DNA from: Antedon mediterranea
Taxonomy: Eukaryota > Echinodermata > Crinoidea > Comatulida > Antedonidae
Direction of reading: 5' to 3'
DNA: 64,000 bases
NCBI RefSeq assembly: GCF_964355755.1
Contig: NC_092678.1
Location: 7,226,922-7,290,921 of the forward strand
Below, piece by piece: positions 22,975-34,000 of the stretch; the stretch's first letter is position 1; each line of letters starts with the position of its first letter. The notes beneath the pieces were generated by a model, which searched no databases, was not told where the DNA came from, and saw nothing but the letters and a program-made list of their open reading frames with translations. The position numbers were made by a program, and so were the translations under genes.

Positions 22975-24425
22975 CTTTGATCAATTTTAGAACATGATTT
23001 AGGCCATTTGCGTGTTTAAAAAATACTGCGTAAAAAACATCGAAACGGCCCAGAAAAGACAGAAAATTTATTATGACAGAAGGCATGCACGACCAACTGG
23101 ATTCGAATGCGGAACATATGTATTGATGAAAGATCTGCGAAGGCAAAAAAGGAAGGGAGAAAAACTGGGGGAAAAAATGGTTAGGTCCATACAAAATTAC
23201 TTCAAAACTGGGAAAGGGATCATATTCTCTGATAGGGCTAGATGACGACAGTGGTATCAAACGTGTTAACGGGATACTTCTGAAGCCATATATCTTTTCA
23301 CCAACTTCTTCATCAAAACATGATTGCCCCAACACTCAAAAGTCTGGCAGTACTTGACCATCCGTTTCGCCACTAATCGTCAATGGAAGCAACCTGCGTT
23401 TTAAATTGTCAAATAATCTGCCCGAAAAAGCTGCAAATGAATCAATGGAACACCACAATGCTGAGAAATATAAGGAAGAAGGGCCCTCTCAAAACGTTAG
23501 ACAGGACAAGCATCTTGATCAACAATTAGATGATGTGATATTCTGTGGTTCTTACGAGGCTAGTTCACCAAACCCAGTAGATGCACATTGGCAAGCAGTA
23601 AAATGATTTTTGTTTGGAATCGACGTTAAAAATATCATACAAGACGTGAATACAAATCAAAGAGAAATGAACAAGGCAGCAAAACCCACGAAAACAGCCA
23701 GGATGCGCGGAGACGGGAACTGCATCTTTAAGCTTGGTTCCCACTAGAACGTAACGCAAGGACGTAAACGCAACACAAGCGTTTTAACCAATGACAAGCG
23801 AAGTTATAGACAGTTAGCAATCACAAGCGAATAAGCCATCGCTTGTGATTGGTCAATTCACTTGCGTTGCGTTACGTCTTTGTGTTGCGTCGCTAGTGGG
23901 AACCACGCTTTAGAGCGCTTAGTTACGTTCTTGTTGGTGTCACCATATGATTGTGAGGGACCATATTTTAGAGTTTATGTCCAAAACAAACGTATCTTTG
24001 AAAACATCGACAGCAGATCATTCGAAAAATTCATAAGTGATACAGCTATGTCTAAAGATGGAACATGGGGCTCCGAGTTGGAAATTTGAGCATTTGCAAC
24101 AATGACGAAAACCATTGTCTACAAATATGGCACATGAAAGAATCAACCACATTTTCAATGGCTGAAGTATTGCCCATTAACAAATAGTGATGCTGAAATT
24201 TCGGAAAGAAATGTATATCTTTCAACTGTTTGTGCTCATTTTGAGCCAGTTTTGGACGTTGAAAAACAAGAGGGGGGTTACTTGACACATCGGAACGAAA
24301 TTACATCCGCAGACCATACCATCCAATTTGCAAGTATCTCGCTCGCAAATATTGGGACTACATCACCGAAGAAACCTTAAACGCTGTTTTTTGGACAATT
24401 ACGCAGATGAAGCTACACTGCAAGC
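22975..24425 (+). pseudogene. Integrase tail / OTU protease pseudogene (Ginger1 relic)
   Basis: Pieces in shifting frames correspond in order to the intact protein at 30811-36635: the GPY/F region (KRQKIYYDRRHARPTGF..., GPYK in a shifted frame, about 23040-23210), a linker (PVDAHWQ near 23575), the OTU start RMRGDGNCIF (23700-23730), then RSFEKFISDTAMSKDGTWGS and AHFEPVLDVEK (up to about 24270). Frameshifts, in-frame stops and a 179-bp MITE interrupt it, and the DDE core is absent. The sequence just before it (22925-23020) matches the repeats at 5-9 kb, marking a breakpoint. Confidence 0.85.
23731..23909. mobile_element. 179-bp MITE in OTU relic, TTA target duplication
   Basis: The ends agcttggttcccactag and ctagtgggaaccacgct are inverted repeats. 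Subterminal gcaacgcaa-type repeats fold into a long hairpin. It is flanked by TTA (23728-23730 and 23910-23912), which fits PIF/Harbinger-type MITEs. It interrupts the codons right after the GDGNC motif. Confidence 0.85.
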
Positions 24426-25199
24426 TTTATCTATTACTATTATATCGTAAATGATATACAAAATATTAAGTACTTTATGCAGTTACACAAAGTATACTGT
24501 TTATAAAATGTAATTTTGCATTATCATGTGGATGATTATAGGCCAACTGTACTTTTCTATACGAAATAGATGGCGCATAGTAGGTCTAGTATTGGCTAAA
24601 CTTAATCATATTAACGACACAATCTAGCTATTTTTAAATGCGAAATAATTAAAAAAACCTAAAGTTTTAGGAGGGACATTTGTTGATGTATTGTCCCCCG
24701 AAAAATGATAATGTTCCATAATAGTTATTCACTTTGACCAAATATGGATCAAAACAATTTTGTTTTCCTGCAAAAACTGTACCAACAGCCAATGGGTTTT
24801 TGGTTTAATATAACCGTTTGTTTTTTCTTTTATAAATATAAGTGAGAACATTTTTTTCTTTTTCTTTTTTTGGCAGAAAGCCAGGCCAAGTAGTCCTAAG
24901 TGCTCTTTTATATCATGCTCGTCTAAATTCGTGTCAAATTAATTTACTATCGTATCGGCTGAAACCATGAGTAGGCTATTTCTGAAATGTAAATTTTTTA
25001 TATGTATGCAGACAAAGAATAACTGAAATTTAATTCCTCACTTTGAAGAATAAATAGGTGATCATTTTATAATTTTACTGACATTTCATTTTAAAACAGA
25101 TGCAGTACGTTAAAATACGACCGCAAAACGTTGATGTTGAACCCTCTTTTTTAAACCCTTCAGTGCAATTTAAAGTTATATATTAAATATTAATAAAAA

Positions 25200-25310
25200 C
25201 AAATTCTAAACCGCCCGGTAATATACTGAAAATGTATTAATTTAAAACGATAAAATGAGGAAATACAGTATGTGAGAATATATAATCAGGGAAGAGTTAA
25301 ATTACATAAT
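25200..25310 (-). mobile_element. Headless tRNA-SINE 3' fragment
   Basis: 'ttctaaaccgcccggtaata ... aacgataaaatgaggaaa' matches the non-tRNA part of the tandem repeats at 37686-38180. The tRNA head is missing. Confidence 0.65.
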
Positions 25311-25678
25311 CAAACCTTAATTAATCAAAATATATGAATACAATGAATGAAAAGTCCTCCTTTACTATGCTAAGAATTTTATAATGGAATAATGGAAGAT
25401 TCCGAACCGAGCGCCGATTTATTCTTGCACATTTTTAATCTCTCCGTTTCGATAATTTCTTTTTGATTTAACGATAAAATTAGTATATTTACTCTAAGCA
25501 TAGTTTACTTCAACCATTTGAACTTTTTCCAGGCTTCTTATGACATTTTTATGGATAACTTAGCGATTTTGAAGGCCGGACCTGTTTTGGCCTGGCCGGA
25601 CCTGTTTTAGCGGCTGTTTCAACGCCAAGATCGATCCGACCGGACCAGTTTTGGCCCCGGACCAAATTTCGCGTTACA

Positions 25679-27080
25679 GCCCTACCTAGCTAGCTAGGCC
25701 TACTACTCTACTACTGTCTGGCAAATCGCATGGTGAATCAAAAGAGAGAATTATTTATTATAGCCTATAATGCATAATTATTATTTACCTATAGAGTTAT
25801 TAAATCACTTCTCTTCTTTGCGTGTTCTTTACAAATGAGGCAAAAGTCTGTGAAAATTTACCAAATTTCCATGGGAAATTCCCGCGAATGACGTGCCAGT
25901 AATTTAAATTGACGCCCTCTATAAATAAGTTCCACAGGAAAAACAAAAGAATACGGTAATAGATAAATAATAGTTATTTTATTTTTTAAATTCATGTAAC
26001 CACAAATAATAGATATCAGTGTATTTTTTCACTCTTCCTTGATTTAATAAATAAAAGAGAACAACTATTTATAATTTAATAGCCCGGCTGGGAGATCGAC
26101 TAGAATGTTTAAAATTTACCCCGGATAAACTTTAACACTGTATTGACGGTGTATTTATTACCCATAGAGATATTCTTGTGAGCTCTATGTTATTATTAGG
26201 CCTACTGATCATTCATTCGAATGTGGGCTACACTAAAATAAAACCCGTGACCCCACCGCTGCCGTAATTCACGTTTTGTATCGGAACGCATAAACAATCC
26301 TATTTTTATTCGGTCGGGTTATATCTGATCAGAATCCGGTCTCAGGATAAATTTAAAATCAATTCCCTCCATTTATTGAAAAAGAAAAGCTAAAATTATC
26401 ACAACGATCCCTAAGTTCATTTTTTTATCAAATAAAAATGAATTGTAGGCCCTTTGTTTGTATGTATAAGAATATCACAAGATGTTTTAAATCTCAGAGT
26501 ATAGGCTAAAATATGTCCTAGATAAAGAATTTATATTATAAAATTGTTATTTACAAGGCCTAATATTATATTTAAAAAAAAATAAATATAGGCCTAAGTT
26601 TACAGTTACGAGAAATTAACACCTTAAGTATACATTCAATGATAATTATTTCTCATATAAGCCCAGGCCTACTAGTTTACTACTATAGATGTCAGAGTTA
26701 AATTTACGGAGAAATGTTTCAAAATACTCTCATGTAAAGTACTGAAGAAAGAAAATTGATAAATGTTTTAAATATGCATTGATATTCTGAAGATACAAGA
26801 TAAATTACATATTATTAGGCCTATAACAAATTGAAATTAAAGCGAATGTTTAGCCTAGATGTAAACATGGAGTAAAGTTACTCCATGGATGTAAATCATA
26901 GGAAGCAATTATTATTATATTATTCAAAGTTTAAATAATTGTCAGAAGAAATTATAATTATGCATTATAAATTATAAAAACATCCTGCAAAGTCTACAGC
27001 TAAGCTAGATCCCCACGGTGTTTGGTGGTAGTTGTCGGGGGACGGACGGAGGAGGAGGTGGTGAGGAATTATAGCGCCGG
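25679..27080. other. No gene recognised
   Basis: AT-rich sequence with frequent 'aggcct' words. No coding frame, TIR or tandem array was identified. Confidence 0.4.
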
Positions 27081-27084
27081 TGTA

Positions 27085-27158
27085 AGATTTAAATCTGTCC
27101 GGTGTTTGAAAGTGTCCACTGGACAATTTTCAGCATTGAATATTGTAATACTAGCTGT
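27085..27158. repeat. Dispersed element shared with p38 5' flank
   Basis: 'ccggtgtaagatttaaat ... gtgtccactgg ... ttttcagcattg' is matched, inverted, at 42295-42378 upstream of p38. It lies directly before the candidate exon at 27164. Confidence 0.55.
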
Positions 27159-27163
27159 TGAAA

Positions 27164-27279
27164 ATGGCCGCAACCACCCGGGCAGCTTTCATCGATAAAA
27201 AAGTAGGACCATCGAGACATCGACATCATATTAACCCCGTAAAAACTAGGGCACTGGACGTTCACCAACTCCCGTTAGG
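27164..27279 (+). CDS. Candidate first coding exon of an unidentified gene
   Basis: An ATG in good context (gaaaATGGCC) opens a basic, non-repetitive 38-codon reading (MAATTRAAFIDKKVG..., then HRHHINPVK) ending at a plausible donor (TTAGG|GTAATT, phase 2). A GC-rich purine tract (27040-27060) lies upstream. If unspliced, the frame stops one codon later. I do not recognise the peptide. No matching second exon was found before the foldback at 28.3 kb; the downstream part may be far away or outside the window. Confidence 0.4.
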
Positions 27280-27573
27280 GTAATTATAATTCCTTAGAAT
27301 ACCAACTTGAATCGCAAAATATCAAGTGGATTGAAATAAATATTACTATTATTATATCTGGAGACATATAGTCTAATCAAATTAAATTGTTTGTTTTTGA
27401 TTGAGTATATACAACCTGTTGTCAATTTGAAGTAAATCGACAACTTGAAAAATATATAGCCTACTGTATTATTATTTCGAGGGAATGAATATCACTAAAT
27501 CATATAGGCATAGGGCCTACCTATTTCGTTATCTCGAAATATTATTTCATTCGAAATTCGAATTACTACTTCG

Positions 27574-27640
27574 CGAGAGAACGAAATAATTTCCCTCGAA
27601 ATTATTTCGTTCTCTCGATCATCATCATCATCATCATCAT
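27574..27640. repeat. Perfect hairpin followed by (CAT)n microsatellite
   Basis: cgagagaacgaaataattt (27574-27592) pairs with aaattatttcgttctctcg (27599-27617) across a 6-nt loop, then (atc)n to 27640. Looser copies of 'ttcg.tctcgaa' lie on both sides (27480-27740), suggesting a decayed foldback element. Confidence 0.75.
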
Positions 27641-28294
27641 TCCTTGTCTCGAAGTAGTAATTCGTTTTTTATATTATTCAGTTCTTGAAATCTTATTTTG
27701 TTCTCCCTAAATATATTCGTTCCCTCAAAATATTTTTCAGTTCTCAAAATATTATTTTGTAATATTCATAATACTGCTACTAATTTAATAATATCAACTG
27801 ATAACAAAAGTTCTTTAAACAAGTAAGTTCGTCATTGTTAAAGTCAGTTCTTTTTCATTATATTTTTTTCACAGATGCCTGATTTTTGTTTTTATTTAAT
27901 AAAACATTGAATTGGTTAGTCACAATATTTGCTTTGTTTCTAGAGACTTTACATTATTTATTTATTTATCTAAAATACATTTGAAAAATATTGTTGATGC
28001 ATATTACCAAAAAATATTTGTTTTTTATATTTTATATGGCAAAATAAACACCTTAATTGCGCATCATAATTATTCGTTCACTCAAGGGTATTTCGGTTTT
28101 TTGTTTTTTTCGAATATTAGGGTATTTCGTTCCCAATACAAACAGTCCAATACCGTTATACATCAAATTCATAGAATAATGGCTTATATTGAAATGAAGC
28201 GTTTAAAACGTCTTTGCCACAATGTCTGTACATGCAGCTGAGTTTAAAAAATCGCGGTTGTATTTTTGTTTTATATGGACATATAAACATAGAA

Positions 28295-29265
28295 ACCACC
28301 AGCTAATACCAGAAATACCAACAGCTTATGTATCAATTTTTAAAATCAACACCAGCTAATTTAGAACGGTCAGCAGATAATGTAGTAACGAAAATTGCCT
28401 CACAGCTAATGTTGAAAATATTGTATAATTTAAAAACCTGTCTACATCATGTGAAAATGCATTTCTTTACTTACCGGTAGCTATCCATCTATCCACGTCT
28501 CGTAAGTGACCAACCAACAACCACTTCTAGTAAGTAACCACCTCTATTGAACGACCACCGTCTCTGATAATCGCCCACCATCTCTTAACGACCACACCAC
28601 TCGTCAAGGACGAGCTATTTTAAAGGACCACCACCTCGGCTTCTCATAATCAACCTCATGACGGACTACCTCTCTTAACGACCACGCCTAAAGTGTCGAC
28701 CTCTCTATAAAAAAAAACGTCCACCTCTCCACTGGGACCACTTCTCATAATCGACTACCATCCGTAACGACCACCTTTCGCAAATTACCACCTCTATTGA
28801 GGTGGTCACTTACGGGAGGTGTAGTCGGTAAAAGAAGTGGTCGTCTACGAGCGGTGGTAGTTTATGAAAAGCAGTCCCTTATGAGAGGAGGTTACCCCTT
28901 CAGGAAGTTGTCCATTGTGAGAAGCGGTCCTTTAACAGAGGTAGTCCCTTTTAAATATTAAAGGTGGTCGCTAACAAGGGTAGTTGCTTACGATCAGAGT
29001 GCTACGTTTTGAAAGCCGATCACTTACGAGAGGTGGATAGACTGACAGCTAAACTAAGTAGAGAAATACATTTGCACATGATTTAGACATTTAGGTTTGT
29101 AAAATATATAATTATTATTTTATTAGCTGGCGATATTAACTACATCAGCTGTGAGGCAATTTTCGTTACTTCATTACCTGTTAAGTTGTATATTAGCTAA
29201 TGTTGATTTTTATTTAATAAATAACTGTTGGTGTTTCTACATTAGCTAGTTCTAGGTTTTACTAC
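28295..29265. mobile_element. ~970-bp foldback element
   Basis: Left arm 28295-28799 and right arm 28800-29265 are inverted copies: outer 'accaccagctaatacc', then 'acgaaaattgcctcacagct', 'aatcatgtgcaaatgcattt', 'ctatccatctatcc', and inner degenerate repeats of cgaccacctctcgtaag. They meet at accacctc-tatt-gaggtggt. No protein is encoded. A single diverged arm occurs at 32186-32965. Confidence 0.85.
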
Positions 29266-30155
29266 ATGGGTGGATTTTGACAGTTTCGACGACATTTGCT
29301 GCCGTTTTCTACACTAGCGGTTTTGAACAGGGACTAGTGTAAAGGAAATGCCACAAGTTGTGTTTTTTTATTTTTTTTTATTTATTGTTTTGTGTACTAA
29401 AGTGGCAGCATAATCAGTATTTATTTTTACCAGATGTCCAGCAAGGGTAATGTCCCATAACTCAGGCCACAATTGTCAGGTCAACCTCAAAACAGCGGCT
29501 CTCGGGAGATATTAATTACCGGTAGTCGTGTTAACTGTCATCTGTTATTTGTCAGGAGAAGGGGTGCGAACTTGCCATATCTCAAATTAAGATTACGCTT
29601 ACCATGAATATGATTTCATTACAAGAATTATATACCACAGTATGTTACGTAATTTAATTCTCTTATTTTAAAAAATAACTAAATAAATTAGTATATGATT
29701 CTAGTATAAGTATTATAAAAAATGTTTCTATTTAATATACAGGGAGCGGGGGTTGCCTCATAGCCTGAACGGTTTTAATACGAACTTATGTACTATAATA
29801 TTATTTTACGTAGATTACTATTTAATATTATTTTATTTATTTAACAACATATTTATACAGGATTATACACAATCAAGTAGAAATATACTTGTTTTGCATT
29901 GTGGTCCTGTCGACAAAAACGGATACAAATTTAAATACAATTTCAATTAATATTATAATATAATTTGAGATGAACGTATAATATGTAATAAAGAATAACT
30001 ATATGATTATATTTTATACTCCTATCTGAATGTGCTATTTATTGTGTAATAGAACGACTGAAGCGTTTACCAATAAGAGTATCTTCGAAATTTAATTTAA
30101 TAAATGGCATTTCCCTCCAATAGTTTTTTTCTCTCATTTTTTGTGTACTTGCCAC
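29266..30155. other. No gene recognised
   Basis: AT-rich sequence. A 65-codon ORF at 29753 has no coding signature. Confidence 0.4.
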
Positions 30156-30585
30156 TGTAATAAATTACCATTCCCTAACCATGAACATTCTAGAATAAGA
30201 TGTTTACATTTAAGACATCATGTATAATTAATATAATAACAATCAGGAACATTCCAGTATGCTATTAATAGAAACTGTAATCAAATAGAATAAGAAGTAT
30301 AAAGAATGATATAGAAGGATAGGAACATCTTGTATATAAAGGGATGTAAAACTATTGTCATGTTGTTGGATATTAGAGGTTGGATATTAGATTGTAAAAG
30401 TTATTGTGAAGCTGTTGTTTAAAATGCTTACTGGGTTGTTGAAAGTTGAAGTTGATTGAAATTAAAGATTTGTTTTTGAGTTATTTTACAACTTTGTGAA
30501 TTTGGTGTGTATACTTTTATGTCACAAGGGAGTTTCTAAAGTATTTTCAACCGCTCGGAAACATACGTAAAAGGAGTTCGTGACA
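30156..30585 (+). mobile_element. Candidate solo LTR (430 bp)
   Basis: It begins TGTAATAA and ends TTCGTGACA, with flanks GCCAC and TCCAC (5-bp target duplication with one mismatch). It contains a TATA-like box (tgtatataaaggg, about 30332) and an ATTAAA signal (about 30460), in the order U3-R-U5. No internal retroelement sequence follows. It ends 225 bp before the start codon of the integrase-OTU gene and so could serve as, or perturb, its promoter. Confidence 0.55.
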
Positions 30586-30810
30586 TCCACTTAAGGCACA
30601 AAGTTTAAATTATAGGCCTACACCTGACAAAACTGTTTGCTCTTTCTTCTAATCGGCAATTGGTTAAAACAAATGTAGCAAGAAGCTGATTGGCTCAATG
30701 TTTGTTCAAAACCTCCTACATTTAAAAAATCATTCACTTTGCTTGCAAAGTTCCAATCACGGTGTTGTTCGTTACAATCTGCCTTCTTTCTATTTTTACT
30801 TATTATCATT

Positions 30811-31058
30811 ATGGCCGATCATGAGTTTGATGCCTTGAGAAACTATCTACAAAACAACGTTTATCCTGTAAATTATTCTGAAATATTAAAACGAAGTTTG
30901 CGACGGAAAGCCAAGAACTTTACAATTCTTCGTGATATCTTGTATTACAAACAACATTCTGGTAGATTGTTGCGTGTATTGTTACCGAAAGAAAAACACG
31001 AAGTGTTAAACAGTATCCATAAGCAGGCACATGGTGGTCACTTGGGTGTCAACAAAAC
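30811..31058 (+). CDS. Integrase-OTU exon 1
   Basis: 248 nt from MADHEFD to GVNK, donor GTAAGT after 31058 (phase 2). It contains the two histidines of the H2C2 finger. Confidence 0.88.
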
Positions 31059-34000
31059 GTAAGTTTAAAGTTTGTCAATTAAATAATATTTAAGCTTCGA
31101 TAAGTTTCTGGGTGACTTTAAAACTGTTTATATGTTTGGCCAGGTGGAATGCCATCCTGAGATGAGTATTAGTAATTAGTACAGCATTGTTTTTAAATGA
31201 TTTTATACGTAATTTTACTTTCTGTGGACCACAGAATTCGAAACAAATGATTAAATGAATGAATTAAATGAATAATAACTAATACTTATCAATTGAAAAA
31301 TGTATAATGACCGTGTACATTATGAAGTTAGTATTTTATATATAGATTCAAACATATTTTTATACCTCCATGAATGAAAAATATGTTAAGTCGATAATAA
31401 TTTCTACTCAATATATTATCGCAATTAATTGTATAAATATATTGAAGTTGAACATAAAATATCACATGTAAAAAATACAAAACATATATTGGCATTCAAT
31501 AATTAATCAAAAATGTTCCGAATATGAGCACTGTTTCAATAATTTGACAGATTATTATTATATAATTTACACAGTGCTACACAACGCATATATCTTTAGT
31601 TCAAAATTAAGATATCTCTTTTAATAAAGATAGATTATTTCAATTGAAAACTAAGATGTCTTACTTTTTAAAAGAAATATCTATGTTAATAGATATTTTT
31701 TTGTAGGCTTATTACACCTCGAAAAACCAAGAAGAATACAGTACAACTAGCTCTATCTATAATAGTAATGTTTTAGTTTTATAACAGTTCATATACGGTA
31801 CTCTACACGTGCCCACTGCATAACTAACACAGAAAAAAATCCACTTGTGATATTCCGAATGGGACAAGAATCTTCCATTCTAAATATCTTGGTAAGTAAG
31901 TAATATAGAGATATCCCTCATGAGAGATATCTTAGTTTTAAATAGTGATACAAATACTTCCCGAATGAAAACTTATTCAGGTCTTGGTATAATAAATATG
32001 TTCAATATTAGTTGCTCATTCATAATGCAAAAAGCCATATCAGTATTAACTTTCGTTCGTTTAAAATGTATACTTATGAAAGAAAACACAATTTGACAAA
32101 AAAAAAGGTAAGGAAGAAGACTTTTATTATGTAACTTTAAAGTGGATTATTACATTTTTTTTTAGGGAATACTTCTTTAAAAAAAACGCATTTTCAATAA
32201 CAAAACTAGTTTCCAATCCCCCGGTAATGGAGTAAAACCACCTGCAGCTTATGTAATGAAAAAAATTAACACCATGTAGAACGATCAACAACGAATGTAG
32301 GAACGAAAATTGCATCCCAGCTAATGTAGGACTATCGCCAGCTAATGTAGAAAATATATATTTTACAAACCTAAATGTCTAAATCATGTGCAAATGCATC
32401 TGTTTACTTAGCTATCCATCTATCCACGTCTCGTAACCGACCAACTTTCTAAAACGACCACACATCGTAAGCAACCAACTCTTTTAAGGGACCGTTTCTC
32501 ATAATCGACTTCCTCTCTCGTAACGACAACTTTTTTGGGTGACCACCTCTATTAAACGGCCATCGTCTCTGTTAAGGGATCGCTTCCCATAATCGACCAA
32601 CTATTGTAAGTGATCACATCCTCTCATTATGGACCGCTTCTCATAATCGACCACCTCTCGTAGTAAGCGACCACCTCTCTTAACAACCACAACTCTCGTA
32701 AGCGACCGCTTTTTATTTTCGACCGCCTCTCGTAAGTGATGATCTCTTTTAGAAGACCACCATATCTCTAAATGGACCGCTTCTCATAATATACCAACTC
32801 TTGTATAAATCACCTCTCTTAAGTGACCACTTCTAATAAACGACCTCTCTGTTAGGAGACCGCTTCTCATAATCGATCACATATCGTAAGCGACCACCTC
32901 CCTTATCGACCACATCTTTCGTAAGTGACCACCTATTTTAAAGGACCACTACCTCTCGCAATCTACCATTGTGGCTCACTAAAAAGTACCCGGTTTCCTT
33001 AATAGGGTGTCCTCTACATTTTAAAAATAAATAAATTTAACCAGTATGTAGTGTTAAAACGTATATATTTCCCCTTGTTTATTTTTTAAAAAAAAGTGGC
33101 GATTTTTATATCTACTCTGTCGCACATTCACCAAGCGTACACAATAATTCTAGTAGGACAATTAATTATTTATACTTTTCAAGTTAGTTTTTTATTGCCT
33201 GAGTGAATTATTACCAGATTGAGGGCGTAGTTATTTTGTATGGGAGGCTGCACTCAATTTGAAGTTTATATGGGGGTATTTAGAATGTAAACACGGTACA
33301 ATCAGGGAGATGTAAATCTCCCTGGTACAATGTGACACGGAATCATCACGGACTGATGGACATTTTTCATAGAAGGTATCTTTTCCCTTTTCAATATTCA
33401 TTTATCATTGTCAAATAAAAAAACTAGAAACATAGATAAATATTAAAAGTGAATTAATCAGTTGTGCCCAGTGCTTGCCTTAAACGAAAAGTTAAAATAT
33501 ATGGAACGCCAAACTGTAATGTTATTATAATGCATTGATGAGAATGGTGATGTGAACTGCGGTAATAAATAATAAATAATATTAAAAAACAAAATAAAAT
33601 TAAAATATTTAAAGAATCCATAATACAGTTTTAAGGTCAATAGTAAACCTACAAAGAGATTGAATATCATCAATACAATAAACACATTTTTTTTTTTTTT
33701 TAACAGTTGGAAAAAGATACGCGAAAGGTATTATTGGAAGGGGTCATTTGATGGTGTTCGTAATTTTATAGCCGCCTGTGATCAGTGCCAACGGAAAGAA
33801 GTTTTAAAAAAAGCAAAAGTGCCACTTCAACCTATACCCGTAACAGATACTGCTTTCAGACAGATCGGTATGGATATTGTTGGGCCTTTGGTAAAGACAG
33901 AAAATGGTAAGGTATCTCATGACAAATTACTGAAAAACAAAAATGCTGTGACTGGATAAAAAAGCTAAATCAAAACGTAAAAGTAAAAAGCAAGAAGACA

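Larger units (their letters stand above)
21176..25678 (+). mobile_element. Decayed Ginger1-like DNA transposon
   Basis: Long inverted ends frame this 4.5-kb segment. Both carry ggtccgg/ccaaaa motifs, 'ctaaaacaggtccggc', 'aagcctg' and 'aaagaaattatcgaaac'. The left end spans 21176-21405 and 21612-21905 (the outer block is partly duplicated, with AT-rich sequence between); the right end is 25440-25678. The extremities read TGT...ACA, as in Gypsy-type integrase substrates, flanked by GGCC and GCCC. The interior holds an integrase-tail/OTU relic. Established knowledge: Ginger1 transposons pair a Gypsy-like integrase with an OTU or Ulp1 protease and have 40-270-bp TIRs. Confidence 0.7.

Noticed and set aside
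30739-30810. Upstream in-frame ATG giving a hydrophobic N-terminus to the integrase-OTU protein
   Set aside because: A signal-like segment makes little sense for a DNA-joining protein, and the ATG at 30811 has better context (cattATGG).
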